DNA from: CBDHGY01 sp965263325
Lineage (GTDB): Bacteria > Pseudomonadota > Alphaproteobacteria > Caulobacterales > Hyphomonadaceae
Reading direction: 5' to 3'
Length of the DNA stretch: 64,000 nucleotides
Assembly (NCBI GenBank): GCA_965263325.1
Contig: CBDHGY010000002.1
Coordinates: 496,001-560,000 of the forward strand
Positions 36,053 through 44,878 of the stretch are shown one piece after another. The notes under the pieces are model-generated. The model was given only the letters and a program-made list of their open reading frames with translations. It made no database searches and was not told the origin of the DNA. A program made the position numbers and the translations under genes. Positions within the stretch are counted from its first letter, which is position 1, and every line of letters begins with the position of its first letter.

Positions 36053-36533
36053 GTATCTAATTCTCTCATTGCTGTTCTCAGGTTTAGCAGCACTTCCAAC
36101 TTACGCGCATAGGGTGGGGGTCCCGATCACCACGATTGAATGGAACGATCGCTCGGACCGTTGGGAGATTATTCACCGGCTTTCAGCTCACGATATTGAA
36201 GACGCGTTTGGTCCGGGAACTGATTTGGGCGAGCTTAGTCAACTCGCTTTCAGTCAAACGATGGCCGAATATGTTCAGTCAAAATTTGATATACTCGCCT
36301 TTATGTCGCTTCGATTTGTCGGCGCAGAGATCGATGGCGACACTGTTTGGGTGTACTACGAGCTTATTGGGCGAGATCAGTTTGTTATTCTACGCAGCCA
36401 GTTGCTGCTCGAGACAGAAGTTACGGCGTCAGCGCTCGTGAACATTGAAACCTCTCAGGGACTACAAAGTTTTACGTTCGACGCTGAAACGGGCTGGACA
36501 TTCGTAAAGCTCGAACGCCCAATCACAAAATAA
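36039..36533 (+). CDS. DUF6702-like secreted protein
   Basis: A 164-residue protein with a signal peptide (YLILSLLFSGLAALPTYAHR). The mature part begins HRVGVPITTIEWNDRSDRWE, resembling the 'AHPFHVSVTEIEYN' opening of the DUF6702 family, and is rich in beta-strand patterns. It overlaps the M1 peptidase end by 14 bases, so the two are translationally coupled. I infer an accessory role for the peptidase. The function of the family is unknown. Confidence 0.65.
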   Translation: MKPIKYLILSLLFSGLAALPTYAHRVGVPITTIEWNDRSDRWEIIHRLSAHDIEDAFGPGTDLGELSQLAFSQTMAEYVQSKFDILAFMSLRFVGAEIDGDTVWVYYELIGRDQFVILRSQLLLETEVTASALVNIETSQGLQSFTFDAETGWTFVKLERPITK

Positions 36534-36553
36534 AGTAAAACAGCAAGACGGCG

Positions 36554-38137
36554 CTAACCTTCGACAAGTTCTCGCGCGAGCTTCGTGATCGAGCCATAGT
36601 CGAGCTTTCCCGTTCCAAGAACGGGTATTTCTTCCACGTGGAAAATTCGCTTTGGCACAGACAGTTCTGGTACACCGTGATTTTGCGCCCATGCCAAAAT
36701 CTCGGCGCGATTGCAGTCTTGTGTGTCAGACAGAAGAATAATTTGTTCGCCTTTGCGCGGATCGGGCAATGTTGCTGCGGCATGCATGTTATCGGGCCAA
36801 ATTGCGCTTGCACAATTCTCGACAACGGCGAGTGAAACCATTTCGCCGCCGATCTTGGCAAAACGCTTAACGCGTCCCTTTATGCGAATACAATCGTCTT
36901 CATCAATCGCGACGATGTCACCGGTATCATGCCAGCCGCCATCTGGTTTTTCGATGACGCCCGGTGCCGAAGACCTTAGGTATCCGAGCATCACATTCGG
37001 ACCTCTGACTTTCAGCCGGCCACCTTCTTCGATTCCCTCCACCGGGACGAGTTCATATTCCATGTCAGCGAGCAGCCGGCCAACGGTCCCAGGTTTGTTC
37101 ATTTCAATTTGGTTGGCTGCAACGACTGGGGCAGCCTCCGTTGCGCCATATCCTTCTAGTATTTCGATGTTAAACTTCTTGCGAACCAGTTGACGGGTTT
37201 CGTCTCGCACGCGCTCCGCGCCGCATACCGCAAGCCTCACGGAGTTTAGATCGCCTTGATCGCCCGCGCGCGAGTATTGCGAAATGAAGGTGTCCGTAGC
37301 GAGAAGAATTGTTGCTTCCGTTTTGCGGATCCGTTTCGCAATTTCTTTGGGCTGCAATGGCGTTGGATGAAAAATCGCGCGAACGCCTGCAACAACTGGA
37401 AGAATAGCTCCGACAGTCAGTCCAAAGCAGTGGAAAGTAGGCAGCGGATTAAAAACAGAGTCCGTATTCGTATCGAGGCCGATATGCGCGCGAACCTGCT
37501 CGACATTGGCAAGCACATTTTTGTGGGATAGCACCACGCCTTTGGGTTCCCCTTCAGTGCCAGACGTAAACAAGACGACGCCAGGCTTTTCGCAATTAGC
37601 TGTTGATCTGAAAAGCCAAGGAGCAATTGGACCAAGACCCCCGGCGATTTTATCGCCCAATGAGAGGCCCTCGCGCACATCTTCCAAATAGATGAATTCT
37701 GCTGCGCCTGAGAGCTGTTCAATAAGTGGCTCGAGATTTCCCAGTTCAACAAATTTGTGCGCCGTGACGATTTTCGTCACTTCTGCAGCCTTGAGCGCAG
37801 AGAGTAGATTTTTCGTTCCTGCCGTAAAATTTAACATTGCTGGGACGCGGCCAAAGGCTTCGAGTGCATAAAACGCGATGACGGCACCTGCGCCGGTTGG
37901 CAGCAAGACTCCCACTTTCTCGTCTTTCTTCGTCATTTTCTTAAGCGCATTGCCTAAGCCAAATGATGCGCGCACGACTTCCTTGTAGGTAATTTCGCGC
38001 TCGTCCCCATCAACTATTGCAACTTTCCCTCCACCAAACTTGGACTTTGCACGCAGCAATGCGGAAAACAGATCCGTTTTTGCGCGAGACAACTTAAACG
38101 GAATTGTGGTGGGAACGGCAGGACTAAGCGCGGTCAT
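36554..38137 (-). CDS. AMP-dependent acyl-ACP/acyl-CoA synthetase (Aas-like ligase domain)
   Basis: A 527-residue adenylate-forming enzyme. The ATP loop is LFTSGTEGEPKGVVLSHKN, motif A8-type WHDTGDIVAIDEDDCIRIKGR, and the catalytic lysine region is GTGKLDYGSI. The sequence is closest in style to the ligase half of Aas (acyl-ACP synthetase / lysophospholipid acyltransferase) without the acyltransferase half, so it may recycle free fatty acids to acyl-ACP. It is on the opposite strand and convergent to the DUF6702-like gene, and divergent from lipA. A 19-base dyad lies just upstream of its ATG. Confidence 0.8.
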   Translation of the reverse strand: MTALSPAVPTTIPFKLSRAKTDLFSALLRAKSKFGGGKVAIVDGDEREITYKEVVRASFGLGNALKKMTKKDEKVGVLLPTGAGAVIAFYALEAFGRVPAMLNFTAGTKNLLSALKAAEVTKIVTAHKFVELGNLEPLIEQLSGAAEFIYLEDVREGLSLGDKIAGGLGPIAPWLFRSTANCEKPGVVLFTSGTEGEPKGVVLSHKNVLANVEQVRAHIGLDTNTDSVFNPLPTFHCFGLTVGAILPVVAGVRAIFHPTPLQPKEIAKRIRKTEATILLATDTFISQYSRAGDQGDLNSVRLAVCGAERVRDETRQLVRKKFNIEILEGYGATEAAPVVAANQIEMNKPGTVGRLLADMEYELVPVEGIEEGGRLKVRGPNVMLGYLRSSAPGVIEKPDGGWHDTGDIVAIDEDDCIRIKGRVKRFAKIGGEMVSLAVVENCASAIWPDNMHAAATLPDPRKGEQIILLSDTQDCNRAEILAWAQNHGVPELSVPKRIFHVEEIPVLGTGKLDYGSITKLARELVEG

Positions 38138-38161
38138 GGTTACTCCGAGAACAATAGATTA

Positions 38162-38180
38162 ATGTAACAGTTTGTCACAT
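38162..38180 (-). promoter_or_regulatory. 19-base dyad operator upstream of the acyl-ACP synthetase gene
   Basis: ATGTAACAGTTTGTCACAT is a dyad of the form ATGTnACA-nnn-TGTnACAT, centred about 34 bases upstream of the synthetase ATG at 38137. The size and spacing fit a dimeric helix-turn-helix repressor such as TetR-family fatty-acid regulators, or a CRP/FNR-like site with unusual spacing. No regulator gene is adjacent. The rest of the 139-base divergent region toward lipA shows no clear promoter. Confidence 0.5.
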
Positions 38181-38276
38181 ATCGCCAGACACGCAACACT
38201 TATTGCGCATCCTCGCAGTGCAGACATGCAACTGATTTGCCTTGAAGTTGCGCGCGTACAGCGTCAAATATGAGGA

Positions 38277-39251
38277 ATGGCGACGATAATAAATACCAAG
38301 GACGCGCGCGCGAAGGCGCGCCATCCAGAAAAACAGAAGCGAGAAGATTCGCCTATTCTGCGAAAGCCGGATTGGATCCGCGTAAAAGCGCCCACCAGCA
38401 AGGGCTACGCAGAGACCCGGTCGATCGTAAAATCAAAGAAACTCGTAACGGTCTGTGAGGAAGCAGGTTGCCCGAATATCGGTGAATGCTGGACCAAAAA
38501 GCATGCCACTATGATGATTATGGGGGAAGTGTGTACTCGAGCTTGTTCTTTCTGCAACGTCGCCACTGGCAAGCCACCGGCTGGTCTTGATGTTGACGAA
38601 CCTCGCCGCGTAGCCGAAGCCGTAGCGGAGATGGGGCTTCGACATGTTGTCATCACAAGCGTTGATCGCGATGATTTGGAAGATGGCGGCGCTATGCATT
38701 TCGTTCACACGATCAATGCTATTCGTGAAGCTGCTCCAGGAGCAACAATTGAAATTCTCACGCCAGACTTTCTCAGGAAAGATGGATGGGAATATAAAGT
38801 CATAGACGCAAAACCGGATGTTTTTAATCACAATCTGGAAACTGTGCCCCGGCTATATCCTTCCATTCGTCCTGGTGCGCGCTATTACCAGTCGCTTAGG
38901 CTTCTTGAAAAAGTGAAAGATCGCGATCCGTCACAATTCACAAAGTCCGGCCTGATGGTTGGGCTTGGTGAAAGCAGGGAAGAAGTTATTCAGGTCATGG
39001 ATGATATGCGCGTGGCGGGCGTCGATTTCTTGACCATCGGTCAATACCTGCAGCCAACCCGAAAGCACGCGCCAATTGATCGATATGTTACCCCCGAAGA
39101 ATTTAAATCACTCGAAGATATCGCTGTTTCTAAGGGATTCTTGATGGTCTCAGCCTCGCCTTTGACACGTTCTTCGTATCACGCAGACGAAGACTTCCAG
39201 CAAATGCGCGAAAATCGTGACGCGCTGCTTGCAGCTAATATTCGAGGCTGA
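38277..39251 (+). CDS. lipA: Lipoyl synthase
   Basis: Radical-SAM enzyme that inserts sulfur at C6 and C8 of protein-bound octanoate, needed by the pdh lipoyl domains encoded upstream. The radical-SAM cysteines are Cys86, Cys90 and Cys93 (CTRACSFC), and the auxiliary cluster cysteines are in CEEAGCPNIGECW. The end carries the conserved ASPLTRSSYHADEDF. Length is 324 residues. A GAGG element lies directly before the ATG. The position after lpd is ancestral, but here a block of four genes separates them. Confidence 0.97.
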   Translation: MATIINTKDARAKARHPEKQKREDSPILRKPDWIRVKAPTSKGYAETRSIVKSKKLVTVCEEAGCPNIGECWTKKHATMMIMGEVCTRACSFCNVATGKPPAGLDVDEPRRVAEAVAEMGLRHVVITSVDRDDLEDGGAMHFVHTINAIREAAPGATIEILTPDFLRKDGWEYKVIDAKPDVFNHNLETVPRLYPSIRPGARYYQSLRLLEKVKDRDPSQFTKSGLMVGLGESREEVIQVMDDMRVAGVDFLTIGQYLQPTRKHAPIDRYVTPEEFKSLEDIAVSKGFLMVSASPLTRSSYHADEDFQQMRENRDALLAANIRG

Positions 39252-39252
39252 T

Positions 39253-39726
39253 TTGCCAGTCATCAAAACAAATATTGAAACTCACCACACGACGGAAAAT
39301 CTGTTCACTCTAGTTAGTGATATATCCCGCTACCCAGAGTTCGTACGTTGGATCAAAGCCATGCGCGTTTCCAAGGAGCGCGTTGAAGCAGAGAGAACAT
39401 ATAGACTTGCCGAAGCCGTAGTCGGCTTCAAAGGCTTTTCTGAGAGCTTTGCGACCAATGTTGTGTCGGATGCATCAGAAAAAACGGTGCACACAAAATT
39501 GGTAAGAGGCCCTTTTCGCAGGCTTGAAAACAAATGGTCTTTTGCGCGGCTTGAAAACGGGAAGAGACGTGTTGATTTTTATCTCGACTATTCGTTTTCC
39601 AATCCCGTTCTGGCGATGGTAGCCCGTTCAAATACGGAGACAGCAGTTCAGCGCATTATGGAGTCGTTCATTACAGAAGCGGACCGCAGGTATGGGGCAC
39701 CTCAGCAGCCTGTCATTCCTATTTAG
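39253..39726 (+). CDS. ratA: COQ10/RatA-family START-domain protein
   Basis: A single START/polyketide-cyclase fold of 157 residues (PVIKTNIETHHTTENLFTLV, DISRYPEFVRWIKAMRV, then LVRGPFRRLENKWSF). Members bind coenzyme Q-type lipids (Coq10) or, in E. coli, act as RatA, reported to block ribosome subunit joining. The TTG at 39253, two bases after the lipA stop, gives the usual start. An ATG at 39217 inside lipA is less likely. The end overlaps convergent cinA by four bases. Symbol follows common annotation; the quinone-binding role is more probable than toxicity. Confidence 0.85.
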   Translation: MPVIKTNIETHHTTENLFTLVSDISRYPEFVRWIKAMRVSKERVEAERTYRLAEAVVGFKGFSESFATNVVSDASEKTVHTKLVRGPFRRLENKWSFARLENGKRRVDFYLDYSFSNPVLAMVARSNTETAVQRIMESFITEADRRYGAPQQPVIPI

Positions 39727-40223
39727 GAAATCTGTTTCTGAATGAGTGTCAACGCCGCCTCGATCGTCGCCATGCGAACTTCATAACGGCTCATGCCAAT
39801 AAACTGATGCATTTCGTGGATCATCGCTTTGTTTTCGCGTGCGGCGGCTAAATGAACGGTTCCCACTGGTTTCATTTTTGTGCCTCCACCTGGGCCAGCA
39901 ATACCGGTAATCGCAATTGAAAGATTGGCGCGGCTTTGCTCCAGAGCGCCGTCTGCCATCAATCTGGCGACCGGCTCAGATACCGCGCCGTAATCAGCAA
40001 TCAAGTCTCCAGGTACTCCAAGCATCTCTTCCTTCGCGCGATTGGAGTACACGACAAAACCGCGTTCAAGAACATCGGAAGATCCAGCAAACTCCGTAAA
40101 CAAGCCCGCCAGCAATCCTCCGGTGCAGCTTTCTGCGCAAACGATCCGCACACGGCGTTGGCGCGCATCGTCAGATACCAGCATTCCCAAATTCATAATA
40201 CGTTCCGGAAACATTGATTTCAT
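39723..40223 (-). CDS. CinA C-terminal domain protein (nicotinamide-nucleotide amidohydrolase, PncC type)
   Basis: A stand-alone CinA C-terminal domain of 166 residues: RIVCAESCTGGLLAGLFTEF with the catalytic serine/cysteine region, and ITGIAGPGGGTKMKPVGTVH. This domain deamidates NMN to nicotinate mononucleotide and so recycles NAD breakdown products. The N-terminal MoCF half of full-length CinA is missing. The ATG at 40223 overlaps the ispDF stop (ATGA); the frame continues upstream but without conservation. Close coupling to ispDF is common in Alphaproteobacteria. Confidence 0.9.
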   Translation of the reverse strand: MKSMFPERIMNLGMLVSDDARQRRVRIVCAESCTGGLLAGLFTEFAGSSDVLERGFVVYSNRAKEEMLGVPGDLIADYGAVSEPVARLMADGALEQSRANLSIAITGIAGPGGGTKMKPVGTVHLAAARENKAMIHEMHQFIGMSRYEVRMATIEAALTLIQKQIS

Positions 40224-41350
40224 TCCTCGATTGGTGAGATGCCTTTCAGTGAGACAACAGCTTGCGCGGCAATCCCTTCGCTGCGACCGGTAAATCCCAG
40301 GCCTTCTGTTGTTGTCGCCTTCACAGATACACGGTTGATGGAAATTCCGAGACACTCGGCAGTGGATGCTCTCATGGCTTCTCGATGTGGTTTGATTTTC
40401 GGCTGCTCGCAAATGAGAGTGATATCAGCATTACCGATCAAGTACTCCTTTTCTGCAGCCAATTTCACTGCATGCGTCAAAAAGAGGTCAGATGGTGCAT
40501 CTTTCCACCTGTCATCAGAAGGAGGAAAGTGATCGCCAATATCTCCCATCGACAAAGCTCCGAGTATAGCGTCGGTGAGTGCATGCCAACCAGCATCCGC
40601 GTCTGAATGCCCTTTAAGTTTCGCGGAGTGCGGAATTTTCACCCCGCAAAGCGTAACATACTCTCCAGGTTCAAAACGATGGACATCAAAGCCAGATCCT
40701 ATACGAGTATCGCCGCTCATTAAGAGACCCTCCATCCAGGCCAAATCACCCGGGTGTGTAATTTTTTCCAGACTTTTCCGTCCTGGGACAAGCTTTATCG
40801 TTTTTCCAGATCGCTGAATGGCCTCAAGATCATCAACGAGTCCCTCTTCGGCCGCTTCTAAAGCAGAACGAATGTCGCCGAGCCTGAAGACTTGCGGGGT
40901 TTGAATGCGAAACAGATTGTCGCGATTAACGGACTCCAGATGCTCTGTTTCCCGCTTAAGGGCGTCGCTTACCGGCAATGCTGGTGCGGCTGCATCTGCA
41001 GACTGAATGGCTGAGAGCAGCGCATCAATCGTGCTGGCAGTAAGGCCTGGCCGCGCGGCATCATGGATAAGAACTGGGGTCGAATCCTCGCATTTAAGAG
41101 CTTTAAGACCGTTCAGCACAGACGCGGTTCTCGATTCACCCCCGTGAACTGTACGTATGTCTTCCGTTTCGCAAAGACGTGTCCCTTCAGGTATGACAAC
41201 AATGGTATCTTCTATTTGGGGATGCCTTTTGAGGGCATCATAACTCCATTCCCATACCTGTTTGGAACCAAGTTTCAGAAATTGCTTGGGAATTTGAGCG
41301 CCGTATCGGGTTCCAGACCCAGCGGCAACAATAACGGCTACAGCATTCAT
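40220..41350 (-). CDS. ispDF: Bifunctional IspD/IspF: MEP cytidylyltransferase / MECDP synthase
   Basis: Two MEP-pathway steps fused in one 376-residue protein. The IspD half begins AVIVAAGSGTRYGAQIPKQF, with the later motif LIHDAARPGLT. The IspF half starts near residue 212 (RIGSGFDVHRFEPGEYVTLC) and has the metal ligands in DVHRF and KGHSDADAGWHALTDA. The fusion is typical of Alphaproteobacteria. The ATG at 41350 is 105 bases from divergent dusB. cinA is coupled downstream by ATGA. Confidence 0.97.
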   Translation of the reverse strand: MNAVAVIVAAGSGTRYGAQIPKQFLKLGSKQVWEWSYDALKRHPQIEDTIVVIPEGTRLCETEDIRTVHGGESRTASVLNGLKALKCEDSTPVLIHDAARPGLTASTIDALLSAIQSADAAAPALPVSDALKRETEHLESVNRDNLFRIQTPQVFRLGDIRSALEAAEEGLVDDLEAIQRSGKTIKLVPGRKSLEKITHPGDLAWMEGLLMSGDTRIGSGFDVHRFEPGEYVTLCGVKIPHSAKLKGHSDADAGWHALTDAILGALSMGDIGDHFPPSDDRWKDAPSDLFLTHAVKLAAEKEYLIGNADITLICEQPKIKPHREAMRASTAECLGISINRVSVKATTTEGLGFTGRSEGIAAQAVVSLKGISPIEE

Positions 41351-41455
41351 CCGTCTGCTCTATGCCCGATGAGCCCAAGTTGCCAGAGGATTTTATTTGC
41401 ATAAAAAGTGGGCGCCCATCTTTTGTGCGAACTAAATGTGGGTTAAGGAGCTCGG

Positions 41456-42442
41456 GTGTCAAAGGTCATGTCATTATCGCCGCCAAAAGTATGGCTGGCT
41501 CCAATGTCTGGAGCAACGGATGCGCCATTTCGAAGGCAAGCGGTCCGATTTGGGGCTCCCGCAGTTGTGTCCGAAATGGTGGCGGGTGAGCAGTTGATGC
41601 AAGCTCGGCCAGATGTTGTGCGGCGCATGTGCCGTCATGAAGGTGGATCAGATTGGATTGTCCAACTAGCCGCAAGGCGGCCTTCAGACATGCTTGGGGG
41701 CGCAAAGCTTCTAGTTGAGGCAGGTGTTGACGTAATCGATATTAACATGGGCTGTCCTTCAAAACAGGTTACTGGTGGGCAATCCGGATCAGCTCTGATG
41801 CGAGATCTGGACTTAGCATCGGCCATCATTGAGGCAGCGCTTGAAGGAGCTGGCGATATTCCTGTGACGCTCAAAATGAGACTGGGCTGGGATCACGCCT
41901 CATTAAATGCTCCGGAGCTTGGAGAGATTGCTCAGCACCTCGGCGTGCAAATGCTGACGGTCCATGGCAGAACGCGATGTCAATTCTACAAGGGTACGGC
42001 GGATTGGGACACAATCGGCGACACTGTGGACGCGGTTGATTTGCCGGTCATCGCTAATGGAGACATTAAGGACCAAGACACAGCCAATGCCGCGCTTCGC
42101 GCATCTCGCGCTTACGGAGTTATGGTGGGACGCGCCTCAATGGGTCAACCATGGCTCACTGGGTTGATTGCCGGAGCAATTGCGGCCGAGCCAAGCTTGG
42201 AAGAACAATGCGAAAGCCTGTGTGACCAAGTCAGTGATAGCGTAGCGCTTTACGGAGCCAAGCTTGGCGTGAGGACCGTTCGGAAACACATATCTTCTGC
42301 GATTGATACTTGTGGGCTTGCGCTTCAGCCGCCTATGCGCCGAAAACTGCGCGCCGATCTATGCCGCGTCGAGGATGAGCACGATCTGATCCGACAACTC
42401 AAATTAGTATATGCAGGCGAATATTCGAAGGTCGCGGCATGA
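41456..42442 (+). CDS. dusB: tRNA-dihydrouridine synthase (DusB/NifR3 family)
   Basis: FMN enzyme that reduces uridine in tRNA. Motifs include LAPMSGATDAPFRRQA, the active-site cysteine in INMGCPSKQVTGG, VTLKMRLGW and VHGRTRCQFYKG. Length is 328 residues from a GTG at 41456, which has AAGGAG seven bases upstream; the ATG at 41468 is also possible but poorly spaced. It precedes ntrB with a four-base overlap (ATGA), the classic nifR3-ntrB-ntrC order. Confidence 0.95.
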   Translation: MSKVMSLSPPKVWLAPMSGATDAPFRRQAVRFGAPAVVSEMVAGEQLMQARPDVVRRMCRHEGGSDWIVQLAARRPSDMLGGAKLLVEAGVDVIDINMGCPSKQVTGGQSGSALMRDLDLASAIIEAALEGAGDIPVTLKMRLGWDHASLNAPELGEIAQHLGVQMLTVHGRTRCQFYKGTADWDTIGDTVDAVDLPVIANGDIKDQDTANAALRASRAYGVMVGRASMGQPWLTGLIAGAIAAEPSLEEQCESLCDQVSDSVALYGAKLGVRTVRKHISSAIDTCGLALQPPMRRKLRADLCRVEDEHDLIRQLKLVYAGEYSKVAA

Positions 42443-43458
42443 GCGATCTTTTGTCAGATCTTGCCCCAATCGCGCTGATTCATTGTAGCCAAGAATCGGT
42501 AGTCCTAAAGCTGAACGACGCCGCTCAAAGTCTTCTCGGTCAATCGCGAACGAAGCTAATCGGCCAAAGCTTGCACACCGCCATTTATGGTGCCTCTGAC
42601 ATCTACCCCCTCATTGAAGAAGCGCTCGAAACTCAAACGCCTATCGCGGCACAAAACGTTGCTCTGGGTGGTCCGAAAATTTCGGTTCGAGCAATTGATG
42701 TACGCCTTTCGCCTGTGAGCGATGGTTTCATAATTGCTGTTTTATCAGCCGCGACACGTACCGCGGAGGGCGCTCATGTTGGTATGGCAGAATTTGCACG
42801 CATTCTTGGACACGAAGTTAAGAATCCTTTGGCTGGAATATCCGGCGCGGCGCAGCTGCTACAGCGATCTGCGCGCAATGATCAGAGCGAATTGCTCAGT
42901 TTGATAATTGAAGAGAGTGCGAGAATAGAACGGCTTGTTTCGGAATTATCAGCGTTCGAACTTTATTCTGCGCCGCGCCGGCGCCCAATCAACATTCATG
43001 AATTGTTGAACCGAGTAATTGTCGGTGAAGAAGTCGCGTTCTTGAATAAATGCGTTTTTGAGCGCAACTTTGATCCGTCCTTGCCAACGGTCTTCGGTGA
43101 TCCTGACCATCTACACGAGGCGGCACAAAATCTTATTCGTAACGGGGCCGAAGCGGCCCGTTCGATTGTGCGCATACATACTGCATTCGAAGTAGGCGTT
43201 ACGATCAGGCGACCAGATGAAGACCGGTCTTTTCCAGCGATGCGTCTCACTGTTGAGGATGACGGTAATGGCGTGACCTCGGAGCAGGAAGGGTCCATGT
43301 TCAAAATGTTTGAAACCTGGAAACCCGGGGGTAGCGGTTTAGGATTGGCGCTCGTAAGCCAAATTGCAGACGCCCATGATGCTCAAGTGATCGTAGATAG
43401 TGAGCCTGGGTGCATGCGCGTTTCAATGTTGTTGCCTTTAGTTGCAGAGGAGGCTTAG
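42439..43458 (+). CDS. ntrB: Nitrogen regulation sensor kinase NtrB
   Basis: Cytoplasmic PAS-type histidine kinase/phosphatase of the NtrBC nitrogen-status system. A PAS region occupies about residues 1-115, the phosphoacceptor is His125 in LGHEVKNPLAGISGAAQLL, and the ATPase has QNLIRNGAEA (N box) and VEDDGNGV plus GGSGLGLALV (G boxes). There is no membrane segment. Length is 339 residues. ntrC starts six bases after the stop. The PII proteins that normally control it are not in this window. Confidence 0.94.
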   Translation: MSDLLSDLAPIALIHCSQESVVLKLNDAAQSLLGQSRTKLIGQSLHTAIYGASDIYPLIEEALETQTPIAAQNVALGGPKISVRAIDVRLSPVSDGFIIAVLSAATRTAEGAHVGMAEFARILGHEVKNPLAGISGAAQLLQRSARNDQSELLSLIIEESARIERLVSELSAFELYSAPRRRPINIHELLNRVIVGEEVAFLNKCVFERNFDPSLPTVFGDPDHLHEAAQNLIRNGAEAARSIVRIHTAFEVGVTIRRPDEDRSFPAMRLTVEDDGNGVTSEQEGSMFKMFETWKPGGSGLGLALVSQIADAHDAQVIVDSEPGCMRVSMLLPLVAEEA

Positions 43459-43463
43459 AGGCT

Positions 43464-44795
43464 ATGCCGGAACAAACAATACTTGTCGCAGAGGATGATG
43501 CGTCGGTTCGACTAATCGTCAGTCAGACTCTTTCATCGGCAGGCTATAAGGTACGTGCGACGCCATCAATTGATGCGCTAGAAAAATGGGTAGATGAAGG
43601 ACAGGGTGACGCTGTTGTAAGTGATGTACATCTTGGCAATGATAGTATTTTTGATCGGCTGTCATCGCTAAAGCGATCCCGACCGCAACTTCCATTTATA
43701 ATTATGAGTGGGAACAATACAATTTTGACTGCAGCGGCGGCAACAGAACACGGCGCGTTCGACTATTTACCAAAACCTTTTGATATCGATGAGTTAACTG
43801 CAATTGTTGGCCGGGCGCTCATTTCTTCTCCGCAAGCGAAAGCGACATTCAGCGCGCTAGAGGCTTCGGGATTGCCGCTTATTGGGCGCTCTGACGCTAT
43901 GCAGGAAGTCTATAGAGTATTGACGCGCGTTATGAATACCGACCTCAGTATACTGATTGATGGTGAGCCAGGTACAGGTAAGGAACTTACAGCTCGCGCG
44001 ATTCATGATTTAGGTAGTCGAAAGGGACTCCCATATACCGTCATTGGCCCCGCCGATATAGAGGTATTCTCTATCGACGCGGAGGCGATAGAGAGGGCAT
44101 CTAGCGGAACATTGTTTTTAGACGAGGTAGAAGAATTTTCTCCGCAAGCGCAATTGAAGCTTGTCACACTGTTGCGATCTCCAAGAGAGTTACCCAGAAT
44201 TATCGCCTCCAGTCAGGCAAAATTAGCTGAGCGAGCAAGCAAGGGATTGTTTCGCGAGGACTTATACCATCGCCTCGGCGTTGTGAGGTTGACGGTGCCA
44301 CCTTTACGCGATCGCAAGGAAGACATTCCAGAGCTAGCTCATGCCTTTCTATTGCGCGCAGCTGATAAGGGGTTGCCTGAAAAGTCTGTTACAGATCAGG
44401 CGATAGAGCGGCTTCAGCTGCATGACTGGCCTGGAAATGTGAGAGAGCTTGAAAACACGCTATTGCGGCTTGCAGCACTGAGTTCAGATCCAACAATATC
44501 CGTCGAGCAGGTAGAGGGTGATCTCGCTTCGTCAATCGCCGAACCTGCTCATACAGACGGAGACTTTTCAACAGATGTCGAGGCATTGCTGCGCCAGTAT
44601 ATCATGGGAGAAATGCTAAGCGGCGACAACGAAGAGGGCGTTCACCGTTCGGTTATTGAAGCTGTAGAGGCCCCATTGATCCGACTCGCGCTTCAAGTCA
44701 CAAAAGGGAACCGCGTGAAAGCAGCCGGTTTGTTGGGATTAAATCGCAACACGCTGCGTGCCAAAATGTCAGCAATGGAGATCTCAGATCCATAG
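43464..44795 (+). CDS. ntrC: NtrC-family nitrogen response regulator lacking the sigma-54 GAFTGA loop
   Basis: Receiver domain with phosphoacceptor Asp54 (VVSDVHLG), AAA+ ATPase with Walker A GEPGTGKE and Walker B GTLFLDE, and a Fis-type helix-turn-helix at the end (VKAAGLLGLNRNTLRAKM). Between Walker A and B the protein is shortened: no ESELFG and no GAFTGA, the loop that contacts sigma-54. Rhodobacter capsulatus NtrC is known to lack this loop and to activate sigma-70 promoters, so this protein probably does the same. I chose the ATG at 43464; the longer frame from 43410 overlaps ntrB. Length is 443 residues. Confidence 0.92.
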   Translation: MPEQTILVAEDDASVRLIVSQTLSSAGYKVRATPSIDALEKWVDEGQGDAVVSDVHLGNDSIFDRLSSLKRSRPQLPFIIMSGNNTILTAAAATEHGAFDYLPKPFDIDELTAIVGRALISSPQAKATFSALEASGLPLIGRSDAMQEVYRVLTRVMNTDLSILIDGEPGTGKELTARAIHDLGSRKGLPYTVIGPADIEVFSIDAEAIERASSGTLFLDEVEEFSPQAQLKLVTLLRSPRELPRIIASSQAKLAERASKGLFREDLYHRLGVVRLTVPPLRDRKEDIPELAHAFLLRAADKGLPEKSVTDQAIERLQLHDWPGNVRELENTLLRLAALSSDPTISVEQVEGDLASSIAEPAHTDGDFSTDVEALLRQYIMGEMLSGDNEEGVHRSVIEAVEAPLIRLALQVTKGNRVKAAGLLGLNRNTLRAKMSAMEISDP

Positions 44796-44825
44796 TTGAC
44801 AATGCGTTAATTGTTGCACTACGGT
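44796..44825 (+). promoter_or_regulatory. Candidate sigma-70 promoter for ntrYX
   Basis: A consensus TTGACA at 44796-44801 directly after the ntrC stop is followed after 18 bases by TACGGT at 44820-44825, a partial -10. The ntrY ATG is 54 bases downstream. The -35 is perfect and the -10 weak, a pattern common in Alphaproteobacteria. It suggests ntrYX is transcribed separately from ntrBC. Confidence 0.4.
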
Positions 44826-44878
44826 ACCACTAGTTGCAGAAATGCGACAGGGTCAGTCGCCCGGAGTGAGTACAGAGT

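Noticed and set aside
43464..44795. Missing GAFTGA in ntrC as a frameshift or pseudogene
   Set aside because: The frame is continuous, the Walker A, Walker B and helix-turn-helix motifs are all in frame, and known functional NtrC proteins lack this loop.
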